From Ascaris suum (Eukaryota; Nematoda; Chromadorea; Rhabditida; Ascarididae), in the NCBI GenBank assembly GCA_013433145.1, contig CM024170.1:12623866-12687865 (forward strand): a stretch of 64,000 bases of DNA, in the 5' to 3' direction. The notes beneath the pieces are model-generated. The model made no database searches. It was not told the origin of the DNA and worked only from the letters and a program-made list of their open reading frames with translations. Position 1 is the stretch's first letter, and every line of letters starts with the position of its first letter. Made by a program: the position numbers and the translations under genes. This document shows positions 1 through 13,199 of the stretch, piece after piece.

Positions 1-3000
1 GGCAATCAGAAAACGCGCGGCGAAAAGTCCATGAAAAAATCGCGCTTTCGGTGACCGAAAACGCTGCGGGCGAAGAAATCCATGAAAAAATCGCGCTTTC
101 GGTGACCGAAAACGCTGCGGGCGAAGAAATCGACAAAAAAAAATCGCGCCTTCGGCAATCAGAAACGCGGCGGGCGAACAAGTCCATGAAAAAAACGCGC
201 TTTCGGTGACCGAAAACGCTGCGGGCGAAGAAATCCATGAAAAAAATCGCGCTTTCGGTGACCGAAAACGCTGCGGGCGAAGAAATCGACAAAAAAAAAT
301 CGCGCCTTCGGCAATCAGAAAACGCGGCGGGCGAACAAGTCCATGAAAAAATCGCGCTTTCGGTGACCGAAAACGCTGCGGGCGAAGAAATCGACAAAAA
401 AATCGCGCCTTCGGCAATCAGAAAACGCTGCGGGGGCGAACAAACCTGAAAAAATCGCGCTTTCGGTGATCGAAAACGCTGCGGGCGAACAAGTCCACGA
501 AAAAATCGCGCTTTCGGTGACCGAAAACGCTGCGGGCGAAGAAATCCAAAAAAAAATCGCGCTTTCGGTGACCGAAAACGCTGCGGGCGAAGAAATCCAT
601 GAAAAATTCGCGCTTTCGGTGACCGAAAACGCTGCGGGCGAAGAATCGATGAAAAAATCGCGCTTTCGGTGACCGAAAACGCTGCGGGCGGAAAATCCAA
701 AAAAAATCGCGCCTTCGGCAATCAGAAACGCGGCGGGCGAACAAGTCCATGAAAAAATCGCGCTTTCGGTGACCGAAAACGCTGCGGGCGAAGAAATCCA
801 TGAAAAAATCGCGCTTTCGGTGACCGAAAACGCTGCGGGCGAGAATTCGACAAAAAAATCGCGTCTTCGGCAATCAGAAACGCGGCGGGCGAACAAGTCC
901 ATGAAAAAATCGCGCTTTCGGTGACCGAAAACGCTGCGGGCGAAGAAATCCAAAAAAAAATCGCGCCTTCGGCAATCAGAAAACGCTGCGGGCGAACAAG
1001 TCCATGAAAAAATCGCGCTTTCGGTGACCGAAAACGCTGCGGGCGAAGAAATCGACAAAAAAAATCGCGCTTTCGGCGACCGAAACGCTGCGGGCGAACA
1101 TGCCCATGAAAAAAAACCGCTTTCGGTGACCGAAAAACGCTGCGGGCGAAGAAATCCATGAAAAAATCGCGCTTTCGGTGACCGAAAACGCTGCGGGCGA
1201 AGAAATAATGAAAAAATCGCGCTTTCGGTGACCGAAAACGCTGCGGGCGAAGAATTCCATGAAAAAATCGCGCTTCGGTGACCGAAAACGCTGCGGGCGA
1301 AGAATTCGACAAAAAAAAATCGCGCTTCGGCGACCGAAAACGCTGCGGGCGAACAAGTCCATGAAAAAATCGCGCTTTGGGTGACCGAAAACGCTGCGGG
1401 CGAAGAAATCCATGAAAAACCGCGCTTTCGGTAACCGAAAACGCTGCGGGCGAAGAATTCGACAAAAAAAATCGCGCCTTCGGCAACCAGAAACGCGGCG
1501 GGCGAACAAGTCGATGAAAAAATCGCGCGTTCGGTGACCGAAAACGCTGCGGGCGGAGAAATCCATGAAAAAAATCGCGCTTTCGGACAATCGAAAACGC
1601 TGCGGGCGAAGAAATCCATGAAAAAATCGCGCTTTCGGTGACCGAAAACGCTGCGGGCGGAGAAATCGACAAAAAAAATCGCGCCTTCGGCAATCAGAAA
1701 CGCGGCGGGCGAACAAGTCCATGAAAAAATCGCGCTTTCGGTGACCGAAAACGCTGCGGGCGAAGAAATATATGAAAAATTCGCGCTTTCGGTGACCGAA
1801 AACGCTGCGGGCGGAGAATTCGACAAAAAAATCGCGCCTTCGGCAATCAGAAACGCGGCGGGCGAACAAGTCCATGAAAAAATCGCGCTTTCGGTGACCG
1901 AAAACGCTGCGGGCGAACAAGTCCATGAAAAAATCGCGCTTTCGGTGACCGAAAACGCTGCGGGCGGAGAAACGACAAAAAAAATCGCGCCTTCGGCAAT
2001 CAGAAACGCGGCGGGCGAACAAGTCCATGAAAAAATCGCGCTTTCGGTGACCGAAAACGCTGCGGGCGAAGAAATAACAAAAAAAATCGCGCTTTCGGTG
2101 ACCAGAAACGCTGCGGGCGAAGAAATCCATGAAAAATCGCGCTTTCGGTGACCGAAAACGCTGCGGGCGAAGAAATCCACAAAAAAAATCGCGCTTTCGG
2201 TGACCGAAAACGCTGCGGGCGAAGAAATCCATGAAAAAATCCGCGCTTTGGGTGACCGAAAACGCTGCGGGCGAAGAAATCCATGAAAAAATCGCGCTTT
2301 CGGTGACCGAAAACGCTGCGGGCGAAGAATTCGATGAAAAAACCGCGCCTTTGGGTGACCGAAAACGCTGCGGGCGAACAAATCCATGAAAAAACCGCGC
2401 TTTCGGTGACCGAAAACGCTGCGGGCGAAGAATTCGACAAAAAAAAAATCGCGCCTTCGGCAATCAGAAACGCGGCGGGCGAACAAGTCCATGAAAAAAT
2501 CGCGCTTTCGGCGACCGAAAACGCTGCGGGCGAACATGTCCATGAAAAAATCGCGCTTTCGGTGACCGAAAACGCTGCGGGCGAAGAAATCGACAAAAAA
2601 ATCGCGCCTTCGGCAATCAGAAACGCGGCGGGCGAAGAAAGTCCATGAAAAAATCGCGCTTTCGGTGACCGAAAACGCTGCGGGCGAGCGAAGAAAATCG
2701 CGCTTCGGCAGGAAAAAAAAAATCGCGCCTTCGGCAATCAGAAACGCGGCGGGCGAACAAGTCCATGAAAAAATCGCGCTTTCGGTGACCGAAAACGCTG
2801 CGGCGAAGAAATCCATGAAAAAATCGCGCTTTCGGTGACCGAAAACGCTGCGGGCGAAGAATTCGACAAAAAAAATCGCGCCTTCGGCAATCAGAAACGC
2901 GGCGGGCGAACAAGTCCATGAAAAAATCGCGCTTTCGGTGAACGAAAACGCTGCGGGCGAAGAAATCCGTGAAAAAATCGCGCTTTCGGTGACCGAAAAC

Positions 3001-3451
3001 GCTGCGGGCGAAGATGTCAAAAAAAATCGCGCTTTCGGCAATCAGAAACGCGGCGGGCGAACAAGTCCCATGAAAAAATCGCGCTTTCGGTGACCGAAAA
3101 CGCTGCGGGCGAAGAAATCGACAAAAAAAACCGCGCTTTGGGTGACCGAAAACGCTGCGGGCGAAGAAATCCATGAAAAAACCGCGCTTTCGGTGACCGA
3201 AAACGCTGCGGGCGAAGAAATCCATGAAAAAATCGCGCTTTCGGTGACCGAAAACGCTGCGGGCGGAAGAATTCGACAAAAAAAATCGCGCCTTCGGCGA
3301 CCGAAACGCTGCGGGCGAACATGTCCATGAAAAAATCGCGCTTTGGGTGACCGAAAACGCTGCGGGCGAAGAAATCCATGAAAAAACGCGCTTTCGGTGA
3401 CCGAAAACGCTGCGGGCGGAGATTTCGACAAAAAAATCGCGCCTTCGGCAA

Positions 3452-4826
3452 TCAGAAACGCGGCGGGGCGAACAAGTCCATGAAAAATCGCGCTTTCGGT
3501 GACCCGAAAACGCTGCGGGCGAAGAAATCCATGAAAAATCGCGCTTTCGGTGACCGAAAACGCTGCGGGCGAAGAAATCCATGAAAAAAACGCGCTTTGG
3601 GTGACCGAAAACGCTGCGGGCGAAGAAATCCATGAAAAAAATCGCGCTTTCGGTGACCGAAACGCTGCGTGCGAACAGGTCCATGAAAAAATCGCGCTTC
3701 GGTGACCGAAACGCTGCGGGCGAAGAAATCCATGAAAAAATCGCGCTTTCGGTAACCGAAAACGCTGCGGGGGCGAGAAATCCATGAAAAAAACCGCGCT
3801 TTCGGTGACCGAAAACGCTGCGGGCGAAGAAATCCATGAAAAAATCGCGCTTTGGGTGACCGAAAACGCTGCGGGCGAAGAATTCGACAAAAAATCGCGC
3901 CTTCGGCAATCAGAAACGCGGCGGGCGAACAAGTCCATGAAAAAATCGCGCTTTCGGTGAACGAAAACGCTGCGGGCGAAGAAATCCATGAAAAAATCGC
4001 GCTTTCGGTGACCGAAAACGCTGCGGGCGGAGAAATCCATGAAAAAATCGCGCTTTCGGTGACCGAAAACGCTGCGGGCGAAGAATCCGACAAAAAAATC
4101 GCGCCTTCGGCAATCAGAAACGCGGCGGGCGAACAAGTCCATGAAAAAATCGCGCTTCGGTGACCGAAAACGCTGCGGGCGAAGAAATCCATGAAAAAAC
4201 CGCGCTTTCGGTGACCGAAAACGCTGCGGGCGAAGAAATCCATGAAAAAATCGCGCTTTCGGTGACCGAAAACGCTGCGGGCGGAGAAATCGACAAAAAA
4301 AATCGCGCCTTCGGCGATCAGAAACGCGGCGGGCGAAACAAGTCCATGAAAAAATCCCGATTTCGGTGACGGAAAACGCAGCGGGCGAAGAAACCCATGA
4401 AAAAATCGCGCTTTCGGTGACCGAAAACGCTGCGGGCGAAGAAATCCATGAAAAAAACCGCGCTTTGGGTGACCGAAAACGCTGCGGGCGAAGAAATCCA
4501 TGAAAAAAACGCGCTTTGGGTGACCGAAAACGGTGCGGGCGAAGAAATCCATGAAAAAATCGCGCTTTGGGTGACCGAAAACGCTGCGGGCGAACAGGTC
4601 CATGAAAAAACCGCGCTTTCGGTGACCGAAAACGCTGCGGGCGAAGAAACCATGAAAAAATCGCGCTTTCGGTGACCGGAAACGCTGCGGGCGAGAAATC
4701 CATGAAAAAACCGCGCTTTGGGTGACCGAAAACGGTGCGGGCGAAGAAATCCATGAAAAAATCGCGCTTTGGGTGACCGAAAACGCTGCGGGCGAAGAAT
4801 TCGACAAAGATCGCGCCTTCGGCAAT
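3452..4826 (+). repeat. Higher-order block, copy 1 (about 27 monomers)
   Basis: Class B monomers mark segment boundaries in the array. Here successive B monomers are spaced 458, 204, 204 and 508 bp, i.e. about 9, 4, 4 and 10 monomers. The block contains a rare variant reading CCCGATTTCGGTGACGGA at 4,356. The same spacing series recurs at 5,757-7,129, so this is one copy of a higher-order repeat of about 1.37 kb. Boundaries are approximate because they follow the B landmarks. Confidence 0.7.
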
Positions 4827-5756
4827 CAGAAACGCGGCGGGCGAACAAGTCCATGAAAAAATCGCGCTTTCGGTGAACGAAAACGCTGCGGGCGAAGAAA
4901 TCCATGAAAAAATCGCGCTTTCGGTGACCGAAAACGCTGCGGGCGGAGAAATCCATGAAAGAATCGCGCTTCGGTGACCGAAAACGCTGCGGGCGGAGAC
5001 TTCGACAAAAAAAATCGCGCCTTCGGCAATCAGAAACGCGGCGGGCGAACAAGTCCATGAAAAAATCGCGCTTTCGGTGACCGAAAACGCTGCGGGCGAA
5101 CAGGTCCATGAAAAAAACCGCGCTTTCGGTGACCGAAAACGCTGCGGGCGAAGAAATCCATGAAAAAATCGCGCTTTCGGTGACCGAAAACGCTGCGGGC
5201 GGAGAAATCGACAAAAAAAAATCGCGCCTTCGGCGATCAGAAACGCGGCGGGCGAACAAGTCCATGAAAAAATCCCGATTTCGGTGACGGAAAACGCAGC
5301 GGGCGAAGAAACCCATGAAAAAATCGCGCTTTCGGTGACCGAAAACGCTGCGGGCGAAGAAATCTGGAAAAAAAAAAAAACCGCGCTTGGGGTGACCGAA
5401 AACGCTGCGGGCGAAGAAATCCATGAAAAAAACCGCGCTTTCGGTGACCGAAAACGCTGCGGGCGGAGAATTCGACAAAAAAAATTGCGCCTTCGGCAAT
5501 CAGAAACGCGGCGGGCGAACAAGTCCATGAAAAAATCGCGCTTTCGGCGACCGAAAACGCTGAGCGGGCGAACATGTCCGAAATGCGAAATATCGCGCTT
5601 TGGTGACCAGAAAACGCTGCGGCGAAGAAATCCAAAAAAAACCGCGCTTTGGGTGACCGAAAACGCTCGGGCGAAGAAACATGAAAAAACCGCGCTTTCG
5701 GTGACCGAAAACGCTGCGGGCGGAGAATTCGACAAAAAAAATTGCGCCTTCGGCAA

Positions 5757-7129
5757 TCAGAAACGCGGCGGCGGGCGAACAAGTCCATGAAAAAATCGCG
5801 CTTTCGGCGACGAAAACGCTGAGGGCGAACATGTCCATGAAAATATCGCGCTTTGGGTGACCGAAAACGCTGCGGGCGAAGAAATCCATGAAAAAATCGC
5901 GCTTTGGGTGACCGAAAACGGTGCGGGCGAAGAAATCCATGAAAAAATCGCGCTTTGGGTGATCAAAACGCTGCGTGCGAACAGGTCCATGAAAAAACCG
6001 CGCTTTCGGTGACCGAAAAACGCTGCGGGCGAAGAAATCCATGAAAAAATCGCGCTTCGGTGACCGGAAACGCTGCGGGCGGAGAAATCCATGAAAAACC
6101 GCGCTTTGGGTGACCGAAAACGGTGCGGGCGAAGAAATCCATGAAAAAATCGCGCTTTGGTGACCGAAAACGCTGCGGGCGAAGAATTCGACAAAAGATC
6201 GCGCCTTCGGCAATCAGAAACGCGGCGGGCGAACAAGTCCATGAAAAAATCGCGCTTTCGGTGAACGAAAACGCTGCGGGCGAAGAAATCCATGAAAAAA
6301 TCGCGCTTTCGGTGACCGAAAACGCTGCGGGCGGAGAAATCCATGAAAGAATCGCGCTCTCGGTGACCGAAAACGCTGCGGGCGGAGACTCCGACAAAAA
6401 AAATCGCGCCTTCGGCAATCAGAAACGCGGCGGGCGAACAAGTCCATGAAAAAATCGCGCTTTCGGTGACCGAAAACGCTGCGGGCGAACAGGTCCATGA
6501 AAAAAACGCGCTTTCGGTGACCGAAACGCTGCGGGCGAAGAAATCCATGAAAAAATCGCGCTTTCGGTGACCGAAAACGCTGCGGGCGGAGAAATCGACA
6601 AAAAAAATCGCGCCTTCGGCGATCAGAAACGCGGCGGGCGAACAAGTCCATGAAAAAATCCGATTTCGGTGCGGAAACGCAGCGGGCGAAGAAACCATGA
6701 AAAAATCGCGCTTTCGGTGACCGAAAACGCTGCGGGCGAAGAAATCCATGAAAAAACCGCGCTTTGGGTGACCGAAAACGCTGCGGGCGAAGAAATCCAT
6801 GAAAAAACCGCGCTTTGGGTGACCGAAAACGGTGCGGGCGAAGAAATCCATGAAAAAATCGCGCTTTGGGTGACCGAAAACGCTGCGGGCGAACAGGTCC
6901 ATGAAAAAAAACCGCGCTTTCGGTGACCGAAAACGCTGCGGGCGAAGAAATCCATGAAAAAATCGCGCTTTCGTGACCGGAAACGCTGCGGGCGGAGAAA
7001 TCCATGAAAAAACCGCGCTTTGGGTGACCGAAAACGGTGCGGGCGAAGAAATCCATGAAAAAATCGCGCTTTGGGTGACCGAAAACGCTGCGGGCGAAGA
7101 ATTCGACAAAAGATCGCGCCTTCGGCAAT
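5757..7129 (+). repeat. Higher-order block, copy 2 (about 27 monomers)
   Basis: B-to-B spacings are 457, 205, 204 and 506 bp, matching the block at 3,452-4,826 at an offset of about 2,305 bp. The rare CGATTTCGG variant is present at about 6,661, at the matching offset, but has lost a few bases. Further copies of the same rare variant occur at 5,274 (918 bp, 18 monomers, after 4,356) and 11,574. The 60-base stretch at 11,521 is identical to that at 5,221, so related blocks lie at several distances. Confidence 0.7.
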
Positions 7130-10100
7130 CAGAAACGCGGCGGGCGAACAAGTCCATGAAAAAATCGCGCTTTCGGTGAACGAAAACGCTGCGGGCGAAG
7201 AAATCCATGAAAAAAAATCGCGCTTTCGGTGAACGAAAACGCTGCGGGCGAAGAAATCCATGAAAAAATCGCGCTTTCGGTGACCGAAAACGCTGCGGGC
7301 GGAGAAATCCATGAAAGAATCGCGCTCTCGGTGACCGAAAACGCTGCGGGCGGAGACTTCGACAAAAAAAATCGCGCCTTCGGCAATCAGAAACGCGGCG
7401 GGCGAACAAGTCCATGAAAAAATCGCGCTTTCGGTGACCGAAAACGCTGCGGGCGAACAGGTCCATGAAAAAACCGCGCTTTCGGTGACCGAAAACGCTG
7501 CGGGCGAAGAAATCCATGAAAAAATCGCGCTTTCGGTGACCGAAAACGCTGCGGGCGGAGAAATCGACAAAAAAAATCGCGCTTTCGGTGACCGAAACGC
7601 TGCGGGCGAACAAGTCCATGAAAAAATCGCGCTTTCGGTGACCGAAAACGCTGCGGGCGAAGAAATCCATGAAAAAATCGCGCTTTCGGTGACCGAAAAC
7701 GCTGCGGGCGAAATGTTTCCATGAAAAAAATATCGCGCTTTCCGAAAACGCTGCGGGCGAAGAAATCCATGAAAAAATCCGCGCTTTGGGTGACCGAAAA
7801 CGCTGCGGGGGGAAGAAATCCATGAAAAAATCGCGCTTTCGGTGACCGAAAACGCTGCGGGCGGAGAATTCGACAAAAAAACGCGCCTTCGGCAATCAGA
7901 AACGCGGCGGGCGAACAAGTCCATGAAAAAATCGCGCTTTCGGTGACCGAAAACGCTGCGGGCGAACATGTCCATGAAAAAATCGCGCTTTCGGTGACCG
8001 AAAACGCTGCGGGCGAAGAAATCCATGAAAAAATCGCGCTTTGGGTGACCGAAAACGCTGCGGGCGAAGAAATCCATGAAAAAATCGCGCTTTCGGTGAC
8101 CGAAAACGCGCTGCGGGCGGAGAATTCGACAAAAAAAATCGCGCCTTCGGCAATCAGAAACGCGGCGGGCGAACAAGTCCATGAAAAAATCGCGCTTTCG
8201 GTGACCGAAAACGCTGCGGGCGAACATGTCCATGAAAAAAATCGCGCTTTGGGTGACCGAAAACGCTGCGGGCGAAGAAATCCATGAAAAAACCGCGCTT
8301 TGGGTGACCGAAAACGCTGCGGGCGAAGAAATCAAAAAAATCGCGCTTTCGGTGACCGAAAACGCTGCGGGCGAACAAGTCCATGAAAAAATCGCGCTTT
8401 CGGCAATCAGAAACGCGGCGGGCGGAGAAATCCATGAAAAAATCGCGCTTTCGGTGACCGAAAACGCTGCGGGCGAACAAGTCCATGAAAAAATCGCGCT
8501 TTCGGTGACCGAAAACGCTGCGGGCGAAGAAATCCATGAAAAAATCGCGCTTTCGGTGACCGAAAACGCTGCGGGCGAAGAATTCGACAAAAAAAATCGC
8601 GCCTTCGGCAATCAGAAACGCGGCGGGCGAACAAGTCCATGAAAAAATCGCGCTTTCGGTGACCGAAAACGCTGCGGGCGAAGAAATCCGTGAAAAAAAA
8701 TCGCGCTTTCGGTGACCGAAAACGCTGCGGGCGAACATGTCCATGAAAAAATCGCGCTTTCGGTGACCGAAAACGCTGCGGGCGAAGAAATCCATGAAAA
8801 AACCGCGCTTTGGGTGACCGAAAACGCTGCGGGCGAAGAAATCCATGAAAAAAATCGCGCTTTCGGTGACCGAAAACGCTGCGGGCGGAGAATTCGACAA
8901 AAAAAATCGCGCCTTCGGCAATCAGAAACGCGGCGGGCGAACAAGTCCATGAAAAAATCGCGCTTTCGGTGACCGAAAACGCTGCGGGCGAAAAGTCCAT
9001 GAAAAAATCGCGCTTTCGGTGACCGAAAACGCTGCGGGCGAAGAAATCCATGAAAAAACCGCGCTTTCGGTGACCGAAAACGCTGCGGGCGGAGAAATCC
9101 AAAAAAAAACCGCGCTTTGGGTGACCGAAAACGCTGGGGGCGAAGAAATCCATGAAAAAATCGCGCTTTCGGTGACCGAAAACGCTGCGGGCGAAGAAAT
9201 CCATGAAAAAATCGCGCTTTCGGTGACCGAAAAACGCTGCGGGCGGAGGAATTCGACAAAAAAAATCGCGCCTTCGGCGACCGAAAACGCTGCGGGCGAA
9301 CATGTCCATGAAAAAATCGCGCTTTCGGTGACCGAAAACGCTGCGGGCGAAGAAATCCATGAAAAAAAACGCGCTTTCGGTGACCGAAAACGCTGCGGGC
9401 GAGATTTCGACAAAAAAAATCGCGCCTTCGGCAACAGAAACGCGCGGGGCGAACAAGTCGATGAAAAAATCGCGCTTTCGGTGACCGAAAACGCTGCGGG
9501 CGGAGAAATCGACAAAAAAATCGCGCCTTCGGCGACTCGAAAACGCTGCGGGCGAACATGTCCATGAAAAAATCGCGCTTTCCGGCGACCGAAAACGCTG
9601 CGGGCGGAGAAATCAATGGAAAAAAATCGCGCCTTCGGCAATCAGAAACGCGCGGCGGAAAAAGTGATGAAAAAATCGCGCGCTTTCGGCGACCGCAAAC
9701 GCTGAGGGCGAACATGTCCATGAAAATCGCGCTTTCGGTGACCGAAAACGCTGGGGCGAAGAAATCCATGAAAAAACGCGCTTTGGGTGACGAAAACGCT
9801 GCGGGCGAAGAAATCCATGAAAAAATCGCGCTTTCGGTGACCGAAAACGCTGCGGGCGGAGAATTCGACAAAAAAAAAATCGCGCCTTCGGCAATCAGAA
9901 ACGCGGCGGGCGGACAAGTCCATGAAAAAATCGCGCCTTCGGCAATCAGAAAACGCGCGGGCGAACAAGTCCATGAAAAAATCGCGCTTTCGGTGACCGA
10001 AAACGCTGCGGGCGAAGAAATCATGAAAAAAAATCGCGCTTTCGGTGACCGAAAACGCTGCGGGCGAAGAAATCGACAAAAAAAAATCGCGCCTTCGGCA

Positions 10101-11925
10101 ATCAGAAACGCGGCGGGCGAAAAGTCCATGAAAAAATCGCGCTTTCGGTGAACGAAAACGCTGCGGGCGGAGAAATCGACAAAAAAAATCGCGCCTTCGG
10201 CAATCAGAAACGCGGCGGGCGAACAAGTCCATGAAAAAATCGCGCTTTCGGCGACCGAAAACGCTGAGGGCGAACAAGTCCATGAAAAAATCGCGCTTTC
10301 GGTGACCGAAAACGCTGCGGGCGAAGAAATCCATGAAAAAATCGCGCTTTCGGTGACCGAAAACGCTGCGGGCGGAGAATTCGACAAAAAAAAAAATCGC
10401 GCCTTCGGCAATCAGAAACGCGGCGGGCGGACAAGTCCATGAAAAATCGCGCCTTCGGCAATCAGAAAACGCGGCGGGCGAACAAGTCCATGAAAAAATC
10501 GCGCTTTCGGTGACCAAAACGCTGCGGGCGAAGAAATCCATGAAAAAAAATCGCGCTTTCGGTGACCGAAAACGCTGCGGGCGAAGAATTCGAACAAAAA
10601 AAATCGCGCCTTCGGCAATCAGAAACGCGGCGGGCGAACAAGTCCATGAAAAAATCGCGCTTTCGGTGAACGAAAACGCTGCGGGCGAAGAAATCGTGAA
10701 AAAATCGCGCTTTCGGTGACCGAAAACGCTGCGGGCGAACATGTCCATGAAAAAATCGCGCTTTCGGTGACCGAAAACGCTGCGGGCGAAGAAATCCATG
10801 AAAAAACGCGCTTTTCGGTGACGAAAACGCTGCGGGCGAAGAAACCCATGAAAAAACGCGCTTTGGGTGACCGAAAACGCTGCGGGCGAAGAAATCCATG
10901 AAAAAAACGCGCTTTGGGTGACCGAAAACGCTGCGGGCGAAGAAATCCATGAAAAAATCGCGCTTTCGGTGACCGAAAACGCTGCGGGCGGAGATTTCGA
11001 CAAAAAAAAATCGCGCCTTCGGCAACCAGAAACGCTGCGGGCGAACATGTCCATGAAAAAATCGCGCTTTCGGTGACCGAAAACGCTGCGGGCGGAGAAA
11101 TGGACAAAAAAATCGCGCCTTCGGCAATCAGAAACGCGGCGGGCGAACAAGTCCATGAAAAAATCGCGCTTTCGGTGACCGAAAACGCTACGGGCGAAGA
11201 AATATATGAAAAATTCGCGCTTTCGGTGACCGAAAACGCTGCGGGCGGAGAAATCCATGAAAAAATCGCGCTCTCGGTGACCGAAAACGCTGCGGTCGGA
11301 GACTTCGACAAAAAAAATCGCGCCTTCGGCAATCAGAAACGCGGCGGGCGAACAAGTCCATGAAAAAATCGCGCTTTCGGTGACCGAAAACGCTGCGGGC
11401 GAACAGGTCCATGAAAAAAGCGCGCTTTCGGTGACCGAAAACGCTGCGGGCGAAGAAATCCATGAAAAAATCGCGCTTTCGGTGACCGAAAACGCTGCGG
11501 GCGGAGAAATCGACAAAAAAATCGCGCCTTCGGCGATCAGAAACGCGGCGGGCGAACAAGTCCATGAAAAAATCCCGATTTCGGTGACGGAAAACGCAGC
11601 GGGCGAAGAAACCCATGAAAAAATCGCGCTTTCGGTGACCGAAAACGCTGCGGGCGAAGAAATCCATGAAAAAAACCGCGCTTTCGGTGACGGAAAACGC
11701 AGCGGGCGAAGAAACCCATGAAAAAAACGCGCCTTGGGTGACCGAAAACGCTGCGGGCGAAGAATTCGACAAAAAAAATCGCGCCTTCGGCAATCAGAAA
11801 CGCGGCGGGCGAATAAGTCCATGAAAAAATCGCGCTTTCGGTGACCGAAAACGCTGCGGGCGAACAAGTCTATGAAAAAAATCGCGCTTTCGGTGACCGA
11901 AAACGCTGCGGGCGGAGAAATCGAC

Positions 11926-12024
11926 AAAGAATTCGCGCCAGCAGCGACGGAAAACCCCGCGGCGAGGAATTCCGTGAAGATCCCGCCCAACGGCGCCGAA
12001 AACGCGGGGCGAAAAAGTCCATGG
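11926..12024 (+). repeat. Divergent long monomer pair, copy 1
   Basis: An atypical segment inside the array, beginning AATTCGCGCCAGCAGCG and containing AGGAATTCCGTGAAGATC. It recurs with small changes at 13,200-13,295, about 1,275 bp (25 monomers) away, with matching flanks on both sides. It resembles the decayed monomers of the right-hand edge, as if edge-type sequence had been copied back into the homogenised interior together with neighbouring monomers. Confidence 0.6.
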
Positions 12025-13199
12025 AAAAAACCGCGCTTTCGCTGACCGAAAACGCTCCGGGCGGAGAAATCGACAAAAAAATGGCGCCTTCGGCAATCAG
12101 AAACGCGGCGGGCGAACAAGCAGATGAAAAAATCGCGCTTTCGGTGACCGAAAACGCTGCGGGCGAAGAAATCCATGAAAAAAATCGCGCCTTGGGTGAC
12201 CGAAAACGCTGCGGGCATAGAATTCGACAAAAAAATCGCGCCTTCGGCAATCAGAAACGCGGCGGGCGAACAACTCCATGAAAAAACCGCGCTTCCGGTG
12301 ACCGAAAACGCTGCGGGCGAAGAATTCGACAAAAAAAATCGCGCCTTCGGCAATCAGAAACGCGGCGGGCGAACAAGTCCATGAAAAAAATCGCGCTTTC
12401 GGTGACCGAAAACGCTGCGGGCGAAAAATCCATGAAAAAACCGCCTTTGGGTGACCGAAAACGCTGCGGGCGAAGAAATCCATGAAAAAACCGCGCTTTG
12501 GGTGACCGAAACGGTGCGGGCGAAGAAATCCATGAAAAAATCGCGCTTTGGGTGACCGAAAAACGCAGGGGGCGAACAAGTCCATGAAAAAATCGCGCTT
12601 TCGGTGACCGAAAACGCTGCGGGCGAACAGGTCCATGAAAAAACCGCGCTTTCGGTGACCGAAAACGCTGCGGGCGAAGAAATCCATGAAAAAAATCGCG
12701 CTTTCGGTGACGGAAACGCTGCGGGCGGAGAAATCCATGAAAAAAACCGCGCTTTGGGTGACCGAAAACGGTGCGGGCGAAGAAATCCATGAAAAAATCG
12801 CGCTTTGGGTGACCGAAAATGCTGCGGGCGAAGAATTCGACAAAAGATCGCGCCTTCGGCAATCAGAAAACGCGGCGGGCGAACAATCCATGAAAAAATC
12901 GCGCTTTCGGTGACCGAAAACGCTGCGGGCGAAGAAATCCATGAAAAAAACCGCGCTTTCGGTGACGAAAACGCTGCGGGCGAAGAAATCCATGAAAAAA
13001 ACCGCGCTTTGGGCGACCGAAAACGCTGCGGGCGGAGACTTCGACAAAAAAAATCGCGCCTTCGGCAATCAGAAACGCGGCGGGCGAATAAGCCCATGAA
13101 AAAATCGCGCTTTCGATGACCGAAAACGCTGCGGGCGAACAAGTCTATGAAAAAATCGCGCTTTCGGTGACCGAAAACGCTGCGGGCGGAGAAATCGAC

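Noticed and set aside
40..80. CENP-B box in the satellite monomer
   Set aside because: TTCG is present, but the required A and CGGG at fixed distances from it are not; I tested the registers around TTTCGGTGACCG and CTTCGGCAATCA.
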